NCBI GenBank assembly: GCA_029783825.1
Contig: JAREIK010017820.1
Coordinates: forward strand, 1,809,001 to 1,873,000
DNA from: Sapria himalayana
Taxonomy: Eukaryota > Streptophyta > Magnoliopsida > Malpighiales > Rafflesiaceae
Reading direction: 5' to 3'
DNA: 64,000 bases
Of the stretch, positions 24,901-34,539 are shown in pieces (position 1 is the stretch's first letter; every line of letters starts with the position of its first letter). The notes beneath the pieces were generated by a model. That model ran no database searches and had not been told where the DNA came from. It worked only from the letters and a program-made list of their open reading frames with translations. Made by a program: the position numbers and the translations under genes.

Positions 24901-25395
24901 AAAAAAGTTACATTTTTTTTATTTTTTTTTATTTTTTTTTATTTTTTAATGGTTTTTTTGGGGCAGAATTATATGGCCCGCCAGATTCTGCCCCATAGTC
25001 GTTGAAGGCGAAATTCAATAGCTTAAATTCAAATTTTATATATTTTTTTTAAATTTTTACCATTGGGCATTGGAGGGGGTGGACTCGGACCTGAGTCGAA
25101 AAAACCACGGGTCCGGATTGGGGCTCGTAGCCCCGACAAATTTTTCGAATCCGTCGAAGCTACAGATGTTTTCTCGACTCATGTTGAGATACCATGCCAA
25201 TGGGCCTTGGTACCGCATCATGCTTGGCCCGGGAAGAGGCCCAGTTGGCATCGGCACGGAATGAGCTCATGCAAGGAGCAGGCCCGGCACGGGCACGGGC
25301 ACGAGAAATTCTCGTGTCATGCCGGGCTACTGAATAGTGTCATTCCTCCTGTCGAGTCGGCCAGGCCTGGCCCATTTGACACCTTTAGAGAAAAT
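21932..25395 (-). mobile_element. hAT-B transposon with decayed transposase (element 21940-25387)
   Basis: A 3,448-bp element. It starts TAGAGATATCAAAC and ends TTTGACACCTTTA, matching the TAGAGGTGTCAA terminal repeats of the GC-rich MITEs. The flanks are GAAAAAAT (21932-21939) and GAGAAAAT (25388-25395), an 8-bp duplication with one mismatch. About 150 bases at the left and 350 at the right are rich in GGCACGG motifs, like the MITEs; between them lies a minus-strand transposase. This is the best candidate for the coding partner of the MITE family. It sits inside MITE copy a. Confidence 0.85.
22537..24400 (-). pseudogene. hAT-B transposase pseudogene (BED/hAT, RICESLEEPER-like)
   Basis: Decayed minus-strand fragments in the correct order: a BED-finger end YLKRHAKIC (about 24340), a linker (REDMTKLITIMDLSVRFL, 24041-24253), the catalytic-domain segment FVTFDIWINHDDESYACLTV (23820-24011), the conserved RCICHMINLIVQAG (23544-23762) and the C-terminal dimerisation motif SSVVSDSIF..LDGRSRL with an acidic tail (22537-22788). 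These are landmarks of plant BED-finger hAT transposases. Several frameshifts and stops separate them. Confidence 0.82.
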
Positions 25396-26441
25396 AATAA
25401 ATCAACTAGTTATTTATTAATTTTTATTTTTATATTAAAAATTTAGATAGTTTTAAAGAGTTTAAATTTTATTGATTATTTTTTAAACATTTTTATTTAT
25501 TTTTTAGAATTATGATTTATTTATGAATATATTTTTAAGAATTTTATTTTTTTTAATAATTAATAATTATAATGAAAAAAAATTCATTAAAAATTATATT
25601 TATATTGAATAATATATAACACAATGATAATAATGATAAATATGTAAAATACATCATTTTCAGCATTTTATATTTTCAGTTATCAAACAATATATTTATA
25701 TTCATCATTCAATTAACAGTAATTTATCAAACATTTTTTCAATACAAATTCAACACTTATAAAATTCAGCCTTAATTTTTCAGTATTTATTTTTCAGCAT
25801 TTAATTTTTTAAATTTTATCAAATAGACTCTTGCTTTATATATTTTATCTTACCTCGATATGTCTAAATATGCACTCATTGACTCACCACTTAATTCAGG
25901 TATACACTACATAGATTGATTCGTTAGTTGATTTCAATAAAATTTAGAAAAAAAATATCATAAGAAAATTAAAATATCTAATAATAATTAAGTATGATAT
26001 GACTAACATTATTAGTATGATAATTTTTTTAGATTCTCTTAGGCAAATTCATATGGATGAAGTACTTAGAATTCTCAGATATATAAATAAAAGCCTAGGA
26101 TATTATATTTATATTTTAAAATTATGAGCATGGTCGATTATATAAACATATTTAGATTTTAGTTGAGTTCAATTAATTATAAAGAAGTGATCAACTATAT
26201 ATTTTTGTATTTTTTTTCCTAGGATTTTTATGTATATGAAAAAAACTTCAAGAAGTCAAATTAATTTTTGACATTATTAAGTATTGACATAACTAGATAA
26301 AGGCATATCCAAACTCTAGTTGGGTTCCAATGATTACAAAGAAGAGATCTGCTTTAGATTTTTAAATTTTTTATTGGTAGCTTCATCTCATAAAAAAGTA
26401 AGACATGTATGATTATTTAAAGATCTAATATAAATGCATAG

Positions 26442-27224
26442 TACGGGCTCATTTAATAAAACTAAAAAAATTAAGTACTTAAAACTAAGTGCTGAAAAAT
26501 TAAAATTGAATTTTATAAGTGTTAAATTTATATTGAAAAACTATTTGATAAATTACTATTAATTGAATATTAAAGATAAATATATTATTTGATATCTGTA
26601 AATGTTGAATGCTGAAAATGATATATTTTATATATTTATCCTTATTATCATTGTGTTACATATTATCTAACATAAATTGAATTACTAATAAATTTTTTTT
26701 TTACTATAATTATTAATTATTATAAAAAATAAAATTTATGAAAATATATCCATAAATAAATCATAAATCTAAAAAAAAAATAAAAATATTTAAAAAATAA
26801 TCAATAAGATCTAAACTCTTAAAAATTATTTAAATTTTTAATATAAAAATAAAAATTAATGAATAACTAGTTAATTTATTATTTCCTCTCTAAAATTAAT
26901 CATAAAAGAAAATTATGATTAAAGTTTGTAATGACAGAAAAAAGAGGAGGATGAAAAGATAGGTTCACAAACTAAACTGTAGTATGAATGAGAAAATAAA
27001 AAAATAACAAAATAATAACTTTAAAAAAAATTATTGAAAATTTTTGTTGAAAATATTAAGTAGGTAACTCTACCTACTTAATATTTTCAACGCTATTTCA
27101 CTTAAAATTTTCAATTAATAGCTCTCAAATATTTTTTATCAAACACATTGATTTTTTCAAACCATTAAAAATATTTATTTTCAATGATTTGAAAAAATTA
27201 AATAATTTATCAAACAGCCCCTAC
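26442..27224 (-). mobile_element. MITE copy b (element 26445-27221), opposite orientation to copy a
   Basis: A 777-bp element starting GGGCTCATTTAATAAA and ending ATCAAACAGCCCC, with TAC on both sides (26442-26444 and 27222-27224). The interior is a diverged reverse complement of copy a, including AACTGTAG.ATGAATGAGAA. It interrupts the RNase H region of copia A. No coding capacity. Confidence 0.78.
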
Positions 27225-27838
27225 AACTCAATGGTGTCAATTAATTATGAGCTTTAGTTGACCAGATATCTTTTTGAAAAGTTTTTGTTACTAATTCAAA
27301 AAATAATGATACTTATTGTGATAGTCGTACAACCCAATACATTGCTTCTAACTCAATATTCTATGAGCAAAAAAAGTATATTGAGATTGACTGCCATTTC
27401 ATTCAAAAAAAAATATAAGATAGTGTAATCGCTAGAGTCTACATACATACCAATGAGTAAATTATAAACAACTTCACAAAGTTTCCAAGAAGAGCATAAA
27501 TTTCTTCCTTCTTCCGAGCAGAGAATCTATCTGTAGTCTATTTTTTATTTTATTATTTTTTATTTTTTATTTGTTTTTCATTATTTGAAAGCACCGGACA
27601 AATATGCTAATGACAAACCATATGTATAGGATTATATGTATTCAAATTTTTTATTTTTTATTTTTCAATAATATTTTTCCCTTTTTTTACCACGTCTTTC
27701 TTCCCTCTCTGTAGATAACAATGAACACAAGAAATACAATGTTTCAAATTACAGCCAAATAAAAACACATTCATTATGCATGACAACCAAAAAAACTAAA
27801 TGCAAAAAAAAAAACAAAAGGATAAAAGACCAAAATAC

Positions 27839-27943
27839 CATCTTAACAGCTTGGCCAAAATACAAACACCCGAGGACATCAAAGCTGCACTTTCAGAACT
27901 AGGGGACAAATTTTTAATAAGGGCACAAATAATTTCAGGAACC
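27839..27943 (-). CDS. NUP188: NUP188 exon before a 14.5-kb intron
   Basis: 105 bases. It completes tryptophan (TG|G) and reads VPEIICALIKNLSPSSES, ending GVCILAKLLR plus TG of a split cysteine. I chose the acceptor CTGACAG|GGTTCC because an earlier AG (in TTTGAG|AATG) would complete the split codon as TGA, a stop. The donor is AAGATG|GTATTT. The next exon lies 14,544 bases downstream. Confidence 0.87.
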
Positions 27944-28049
27944 CTGTCAGAAACACAAGTGTGGACATTCTCAAAGGAAAGAAAAAAAAAATAAAATGCT
28001 CAAATAAAAAAACAAATAAAAATGAAAATTAATCTGGAAGCGTAGTTAC

Positions 28050-28129
28050 CACAAATTAGGTACTTTCCCATTTTCTCCAGATTCAACATTTGGTGAGATG
28101 GAATTGTCCATGAGAGAATAGCATAAGGC
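28050..28129 (-). CDS. NUP188: NUP188 exon
   Basis: 80 bases: ALCYSLMDNSISPNVESGEN then GKVPNL plus two bases (TG) of a split tryptophan. The acceptor is TTTTTCAG|GCCTTA and the donor TTTGTG|GTAACT. The segment is poorly conserved and hydrophilic, as expected for a loop between helices. Only 70 and 106 bases of intron separate it from its neighbours. Confidence 0.85.
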
Positions 28130-28199
28130 CTGAAAAAGACAATAAAAAGAAATTGAATAACAGATTAATCAACAAACATCATAAACAATTAAATATTAC

Positions 28200-28319
28200 C
28201 GAATTAAAAGACACCATTCGGCAGAGAAGATCTAGTATAAAAAAAGATTCCTTTTTATGATCATAACTCCATTCCTGAGCCAAACGCATGAGCAAGACAA
28301 GAACGCCAGATTGAGGATA
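28200..28319 (-). CDS. NUP188: NUP188 exon after a 15.4-kb intron
   Basis: 120 bases, 40 codons, phase 0 at both ends: YPQSGVLVLLMRLAQEW to LDLLCRMVSFNS. The acceptor is ATTTGCAG|TATCCT and the donor AATTCG|GTAATA. It follows ALVRWE directly in the spliced frame. The preceding intron (28320-43727) carries hAT-A2, copia elements and several hAT-B derivatives. Confidence 0.92.
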
Positions 28320-28516
28320 CTGCAAATGAAATTGACTTTTTAATGATTTGTAACAATATATATATGTGCATGCTTGCACATGTGTACCCAGACACATATT
28401 TCTAATAGAACTATTACATCTAAAAAAAAAAAACAAATTCTGTCTTCATTTTTTCCAAGAAACCATTTCAAAATCATTTTAGAAAAAAAAAATTGCTAAT
28501 TTATTGTTTTTGTACT
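28320..28516. other. Start of the 15.4-kb intron, nothing recognised
   Basis: Includes a (TA)n-rich stretch near 28360 and an A-rich tract at 28420; no other feature. Confidence 0.5.
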
Positions 28517-29269
28517 TAAAATGTTATCCAACGGGCCAAGTTGGGTTGGAGCCACAACTTAGACAATGGCACACCCAAGCAGGAGCCATGCTTGGGCACA
28601 AGCCAAGCCAGGCTTATCTAGTCGCACCAAGATAGGTTAAAGTCAAGCACAGTCTGGGCACGGCATGAGGGATGGCCTGACTAGGACGTGCATGGACAGG
28701 CATGGCACGGTCCAAAATCATGCCTGGACCAAAGTCATGCTAACCATAGGCATGACTCATGTCATTTTAGGTCATAGGCTGTCGTGTCTTATGCCGAGTC
28801 AGGCACAACTCGCATGTCTTGCCCTTTGGCATGGTCCACTAGCATGGTGACCATAACCAAGGCCTGGGAACGGATCACGAATCACAAAAAACTAGGTAAC
28901 CAAATTTATGTGACCTACCCATACCCGGATTTCTTTTTAAATTTTTTATTTATATATATCGATCATGTCCACGTGGCAGGTTTTTTTAATGAACCCCACC
29001 ACATTGACGTGGCGGATGCCGTTGGAATAGAAATCCCAACGACTTGTGGTCATAAAATGTGGACTCACCACGAGTCTATGCAATGGCTACGGACTACATG
29101 GATATGCCTACTAGCATGTTAGGCACGAGTCTGCCTGAATCGTGCCATGTCGAACTGAAAAAACTATCAATCATGCCATAACGGGTCGTGCCCAGCACGA
29201 TACGGTCGCCAGACTGTGCCACCCAAAAATGAGTCTCACCGGCACAGCACTGCCTGTTTGACACCTCTA
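28517..29269. mobile_element. hAT-B non-coding derivative
   Basis: Begins with a decayed TAAAATGTTATCCAACGGGCC and ends CTGTTTGACACCTCTA, an exact terminal repeat. The interior is GC-rich with repeated GGCACG/GCATGG motifs. Flanking octamers do not match, so the 5' boundary is approximate. Directly joined to a second unit that carries hAT-A2. Confidence 0.7.
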
Positions 29270-29366
29270 TGGTGGAACTAGTCAAGACCGTGCCAGGTTG
29301 GGTCAGACAAAGGCTGAGGTATCAACATGACCTGGGTAGGACACGGGTCTGGCCACGACAGCTTTG

Positions 29367-32300
29367 GTCCAAACCATAGTTATGAAATGCATGCCTGAGA
29401 CGCGCCTGAAGCTCAGGCGCCACCACTCCCGGGAAAAACGTCTCTCTTCAGGCGAGGCGCAGGCAGGTGAGGCGCAGCAGGCGTCGACTTCCAGTTTCGG
29501 CAGCGGCAGGCATCGAGCCAGGTACGCCTTTCTTCTCATTCTTCCTCTTCTTCTCCTCTCCTTTTTTTTTGCAAGTTTCGCCGTCGGAAATGGGAAAATT
29601 TTGTCGGAGAAGAAGGGCAAAGCAATGGCGGGAGAAGCGGCGAGAGGCAGAACCAGGCGAAACACAGGAGAAGCGCGTCAAGGAAGATGACGTATTCGGC
29701 TGATCCAACCCAAAACGATGTTGTTTTGGGTTGGGTTATATTTTTTAAAAAAATCATTACAACCAAAAACAACGTCGTTTTGGGTTGGTTTTGATTTTTT
29801 TAAAAAAAATAAAATCCTCAAAACGACGTCGTTTTGAGGTTCTGATTTAAAATAAAAAAAAAACCACCTCCAAAACGATGTCGTTTTAGTCTTCCAGGAA
29901 ACAAAACGATGATATTTTGGAGTTTTGTGATTTTAAGCCCTATAAAACCCCCTCTTTCTCGGTTTACACCCTAAAACCTTCAAAATAACCCTCTCAAAAT
30001 ACTCTTAAGGCTGGATTGAAAAGGAAAGAAGAAGAAGAGGCTCAAAAGGTATTTTTTCATTTTACCTATTTGTGTTGTAAAAAAATTCTTCAAAAGGTAA
30101 AAAAATATTTTCAAAAAATACTTAAAAACTAGGAAAAAAATTTTTGAATAATACTTTGAAAAAAATATGTAATTTTCAAAAAACTAATGCAGAAAAAATG
30201 GAAAAAAATTCTGAAATTTAACGAAAAATAGAAAAAAATCATGAAACAAATTATGAAAATTATGAAATAATTAGAACAAAAATTATAAATAATTTTAGTT
30301 GTTTGACAAAGATTGAGTATGTTTATAATTTATAGATTTATAATATATAATATATTATGTATATGTTTTCATTTTTTTTCTTAATATATTTGTTATTTTT
30401 TTGTAGATTTGTTGTAAAGATACATAAAAATAGACAAAGAAATTGATATTGAAGTAGATGCCTCAAGTGGAAGAAAAGATCCGGGATGGAAATATGCTCG
30501 TTTCTTAAAGGAAAAAAATACATGTACACTTATTTGTATTTTTTGTGATAAAGTAACTAAAGGAGATATTTATAAACAAAAACAACACCTTGTTGGAGGG
30601 TTTAGAAATTCAAAAAATTGTACAAGATGTCCCGAACATGTTAGAAAAGAAATAGAAGATTATATGCTAGCCAAAAAAACTCAAAAAAAATCAAATAAAT
30701 TTTGGAAGTCATAATGTGAATGAGGATATGTTTGAGTTCCAAGATGAAGATGATGAAGAACCGGAGGTTACTAGTAAAAAAGGAATAGATTATGTTTCTA
30801 GTGGTGGTAGCAATGGAAGGGGAAGTGGTGGTAGTGTTAGCAGTAGTTACATAAAGAGAATGAGGCATAAAGGTCATATGGATCATTTCTTTACTCCTAA
30901 TCCAGAAATAATTATTCAAAATAGAAAAAATATTCAAACTACTATCAACAATGCATACAAGAAAGAGGCTAAAGAGAGAGCTGATATATTATTTTGTAGA
31001 GGGATGTATGATGTTGCGATTCCATTTAACGCAGTGAGCTGTGCTAGTTTCCAACTAGTGCTTGAGACAATTGGGCAATATGGTATGGGTTACAATGGAC
31101 CAACTTTTCATGATATAAGGGTTACAAACCTCAAGAAAGAATTGGCTCTCACAAAGGCTTCAATGGAGGTTCATTTCACAGAATAGAAGCTAAATGAATG
31201 TTCAATTATGTCATATGGATGAACTGATAGGAAGAAAAGGTCATTGGTGAATTTCTTGGTGAATTCTTCAAGAGGGACCGTATTTATGAAATTTATTGAT
31301 GCTTCTTCTATGGTCAAGATGGGAGAAAAATTATTTGAATTACTTGACAGTTGAGTCGAGGAAGTTGGTGAAGTCAATGTTGTTCAAGTGATAACAGATA
31401 ATGCTTCAAATTATGTGACGGCCGGTACTTATAATTTAATTTCAAATTTTTATTTACTTATTTATGTAAGTGATTACATCTATTATCTATTTATTATATG
31501 TTTAAATTATGTTGGGAGGTTGTTGGAAATGAAAAGACCACATTTGTATTGGACATCATGTTTCACACATTGTCTTGACTTGATACTAAAAGATATTGAA
31601 AAACTACCACACATCAAGAAGACAATAGAAAGGGTAATATCCATAAGCGGCTATATCTATAATAGAACGGGTTTGCTCAACATGAGGAGGCGATTTACTG
31701 AGTAAGGGGAGTTGTTAAGGCCTGCTAAGACTCGATTTGCAATGGCCTTTATCACCTTATCCCGTATCAATAAACAAAGAAACAACTTAAGGAAGATATT
31801 TACTAGTTCAGATTGGACGGAAAGTAAATGAGCAAATAAGCAAAAGAGAAAAAATGTAGCAAATATAATTTTCATGTCTTCTTTTTGGAATACTGTAGTG
31901 TTTTGTTTGAAGGTGTCAGGTCCTCTTGTACGTGTGCTTAGTTTGGTGGATGGTGAAAAAAGACCTCTTATGGGTTACATTTATGCAGCCATGAAAAAGA
32001 CGAAGGAAATCATCATCAAAAGTTTTAATGAGAATGAAGAGAAATATATGAAAATCATGGAAATCATTGATAGGAGGTGGCAGATTCAACTTCATCGGCC
32101 TTTACATTCAGCTGGGTATTTTTGAACCCACAATTCTATTATGATACAGAAGGATTAGGAATTGACATTGATTCAAAAATCTTTGAAGATATATGTAGTT
32201 GCATTTCGAGATTGATGAAAAACAGAGATGAACAAGATACAATTATATCACAACTCGACTTATACATGCATGCTAGAGACTTTTTTGGTAATGAGTTTGC

Positions 32301-33423
32301 CATTAGAACAATGAAGACTAAACCTCCAGGTTAGTCCTTTAGTTTTGTTAATTAGTGCATTAAAATTATTATATATGTTTGGTTAAAATAGGTGAAATTA
32401 CAACTAATAATTTATTTATATTAATTGTAGTTGAATGGTGGGGTATGTTTGGATCAAGTACTAGAAGTTTGCAAAAGTTTGCATTGAGGGTTCTCAACCT
32501 AACATGTAGTGTATCAGGTTGTGAAAGGAATTGGAGTATCTTTGAGAATGTAAATTACTAAAGCAATTACATGCAATTCAATTTGTGTCTTTAAGTTACA
32601 ACATTATTTAATGTAACTTAAATTCTTCAAAACTAAAACATTGAGATATAATCATGAAAACTATTTGTTTTTTCATATTCATAGCAAGAGGAGAAATATG
32701 TTGAACCATCAACACTTAAATGATTTAGTGTACATTAAATACAACCGAACCTTGATGAAAAGATACACTGAGCGTCATACCAGTGATCCCATTATCTTGA
32801 AAGAAATAGATGATAGCAACGAATGGTTGATGAGAAAAATAGAAGATGAATGTGTTGCAGAAGATGATTTGGTGTTTGAAGGTGATGATTTAATATGGGG
32901 TGATGTTGCAAGAGCTAGTGGAGCTGAGGAGCTTAGGGTTTATACAAGAGCTAAATCAAGCAAAACACAAATACCAATACCAAAACCAAAGTCAAGACCA
33001 TCTAGCTCTAAACATACTCCTACTCTTGCTTTGATTGATGAAGATGAAGAAATGATCTATTCATCAGGAGAGAAAGATGAAGAAGAGGAAGAGTAAAAGA
33101 TTGATGATGAGAATGATATTGATAAAGACTTTCTTGATTTAGATTTAGATATAGATACGTGAGTACTTATTTTGTTTTAGAACTTTGAATGTTTGGATGA
33201 TGGGAGCACTATTAATATTTGATTTTTATCTTTGATGTTATTTAGTTTATTATTAGATAAAAATTAAAAACTATATTTAGTAAAATGTATATTTTTTATG
33301 TGTATTAGGCTGGGTGTGCCTCAAATAAAATAGTTCGTGCCTCAAGTGCGCATTGCGCCTTAAGGCCCCAAAAGGCTTTTGCGCCTCAGTGCGCCTTGCG
33401 CCTTAAATAACTATGGTCCAAAC
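29367..33423 (+). mobile_element. hAT-A2 transposon (element 29375-33415) with 8-bp target-site duplications
   Basis: A 4,041-bp sister of hAT-A1. It starts CATAGTTATGAAATGC and ends CCTTAAATAACTATG. Perfect 8-bp duplications GTCCAAAC lie at 29367-29374 and 33416-33423. The GC-rich left end, ACGACGTCGT palindrome cluster (about 29705-29930), transposase and GC-rich right end all align with hAT-A1. The target is itself a GC-rich hAT-B derivative, so this is a nested insertion. Confidence 0.94.
30430..33096 (+). pseudogene. hAT-A2 transposase pseudogene
   Basis: Same architecture as hAT-A1: BED finger (CIFCDKVTKGDIYKQKQH near 30535-30600), linker open 30716-31186, DUF659 (about 31205-31700, ITDNASNY), middle part (31874-32334, IDRRWQIQLHRPLH), then EWWGMFGSSTRSLQKFALRV near 32430 and HQHLNDLVYIKYN at 32719 with an acidic tail to 33096. 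Disabling changes: ATG to ATA at 30430, a TAG at 31184, TGG to TGA in the SDGWTD motif near 31220, and loss of two intron acceptor AGs (near 31514 and 32680). The sense frame is better preserved at the C-terminus than in hAT-A1. Confidence 0.87.
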
Positions 33424-33613
33424 TTTACCCGACCAAGTCGGGGATGAGCTGGGGCACTGGTACGACACCAGCAAGACACAATCAGTGCAGCACACAGGTC
33501 GGCATGGGCATGGCACAAGGTGCACCACCATTTGTGGCATGGTGCACGAGTTAATGCCAGGTTGGGCAAGCCTTTTGGCAGATCAGGCTACCCAGCCTGT
33601 TGGACGTCTCTAA

Positions 33614-34539
33614 TGCAGACTTGATAGTATGAAATTGAAACTCTCATTTAAATTCAAAAAAAAATTGTAGAACTGTTCCTCATGCAAATATGTGTGTGTG
33701 TGTGTGTAACCATGTTATCATATACTTTTTAGAATTGTTTCACTATAAGGTAATTAAATATTACAAAATTAAAAAATGATTAATAATTAAAAATTTAAAA
33801 ATAACTTTGATATTGTATATGTTACCTAAGATACATATACTAATCAGAATAATATATCTTTATATATATGAAAGCTTGTTATAATAATTCAAATGGCACA
33901 TTAGAAAATAAAACATTAAACTTTTTTCAAATATTTTATCATAATTATTAGTCTAGTATATATGATTCTCTAATAAGTATTTTTAGAAAATATGGTACTC
34001 AAAATAAAATTTTTAATATTATATTAAATAATATTCATAATAATAACAATATCATATAATTATTTACATGAATAATTAATGAATATCCCCTAAACTAAAT
34101 TTTTTATGTAATATTATTTGATTCTATTTGATTCTATAAAATCTCTTCATTCATCTAATAAAATTACTAATATTTTAAATTATATATAAATTAGCACATT
34201 TATAAAAAAAAATCATTATGATATCCAATAATCTTAAAATTCTACTTACCTAATATTAAAAATTAATTTAAGTATCAAGATATTTTATTAGAATTAAAAT
34301 TCTATTTTATAATAACTTCAAATAATTGAAAAACAAGTTTATTATTTTTAAAATTATTGAAAATTTTTTATCATATTATAAATGTGTTCTTTAATATGCA
34401 CTATTATATATAACATTATCCCCGGATGTATGTCATAACATAGAAAATATTTAATTTTTTTATGAAATATATTTTTTAAAAAAAAAAAAAGAAAAGAATT
34501 AAAATCTTAGATGACTATTTCATTATAATATTTGATGAG
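33614..34539. other. AT-rich intron sequence with a (TG)n run; nothing else recognised
   Basis: Contains (TG)8 at about 33691-33707. No coding remnant or element end found. Confidence 0.5.

Larger units (their letters stand above)
21593..25830 (+). mobile_element. MITE copy a (about 782 bp), interrupted by hAT-B
   Basis: Ends GGCAATGTGTGATAAA and TTTATCAAATAGACTC are decayed forms of the GGGGCTGTTTGATAAA terminal repeat seen intact in copy b. Subtracting the 3,456-bp hAT-B insertion and its duplication leaves about 782 bp, close to the 777 bp of copy b. Interior landmarks such as TTCTCATTCACTCTACAGTT occur in copy b in reverse orientation. The superfamily is unsure (PIF/Harbinger-like). Confidence 0.75.
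18850..27740 (+). mobile_element. Decayed Ty1/copia element, copy A, split by nested insertions
   Basis: Recognisable, heavily mutated segments in copia order: protease region (about 18900-19200), integrase with LKYI..FSYFFKKHKVIYQ (about 19990-20260), reverse transcriptase (about 21030-21590), then after an insertion RNase H (IHMDEVLRILRYINKS near 26050; YEQKKYIEIDCHFI near 27370), and an LTR-like AT-rich end with GATTATATGTATTCAAA near 27640. Copy B at 34540-38780 is collinear and lacks the insertions. A 5S-like repeat (about 19550-19915), a MITE with a hAT-B inside (21593-25830) and a second MITE (26445-27221) interrupt it. No functional frame remains. Confidence 0.75.
29270..33613. mobile_element. 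Second hAT-B derivative, split by hAT-A2
   Basis: GC-rich sequence of the same type lies on both sides of hAT-A2 (29270-29366 and 33416-33613) and ends GTTGGACGTCTCTA, a decayed terminal repeat. Removing hAT-A2 and one target copy leaves about 295 bp. The 5' end is unclear because it abuts the previous unit. Confidence 0.6.

Noticed and set aside
25057..25446. Plus- and minus-strand frames of 64-127 codons
   Set aside because: They lie in the GC-rich right end of hAT-B and are antisense or intergenic to its transposase.
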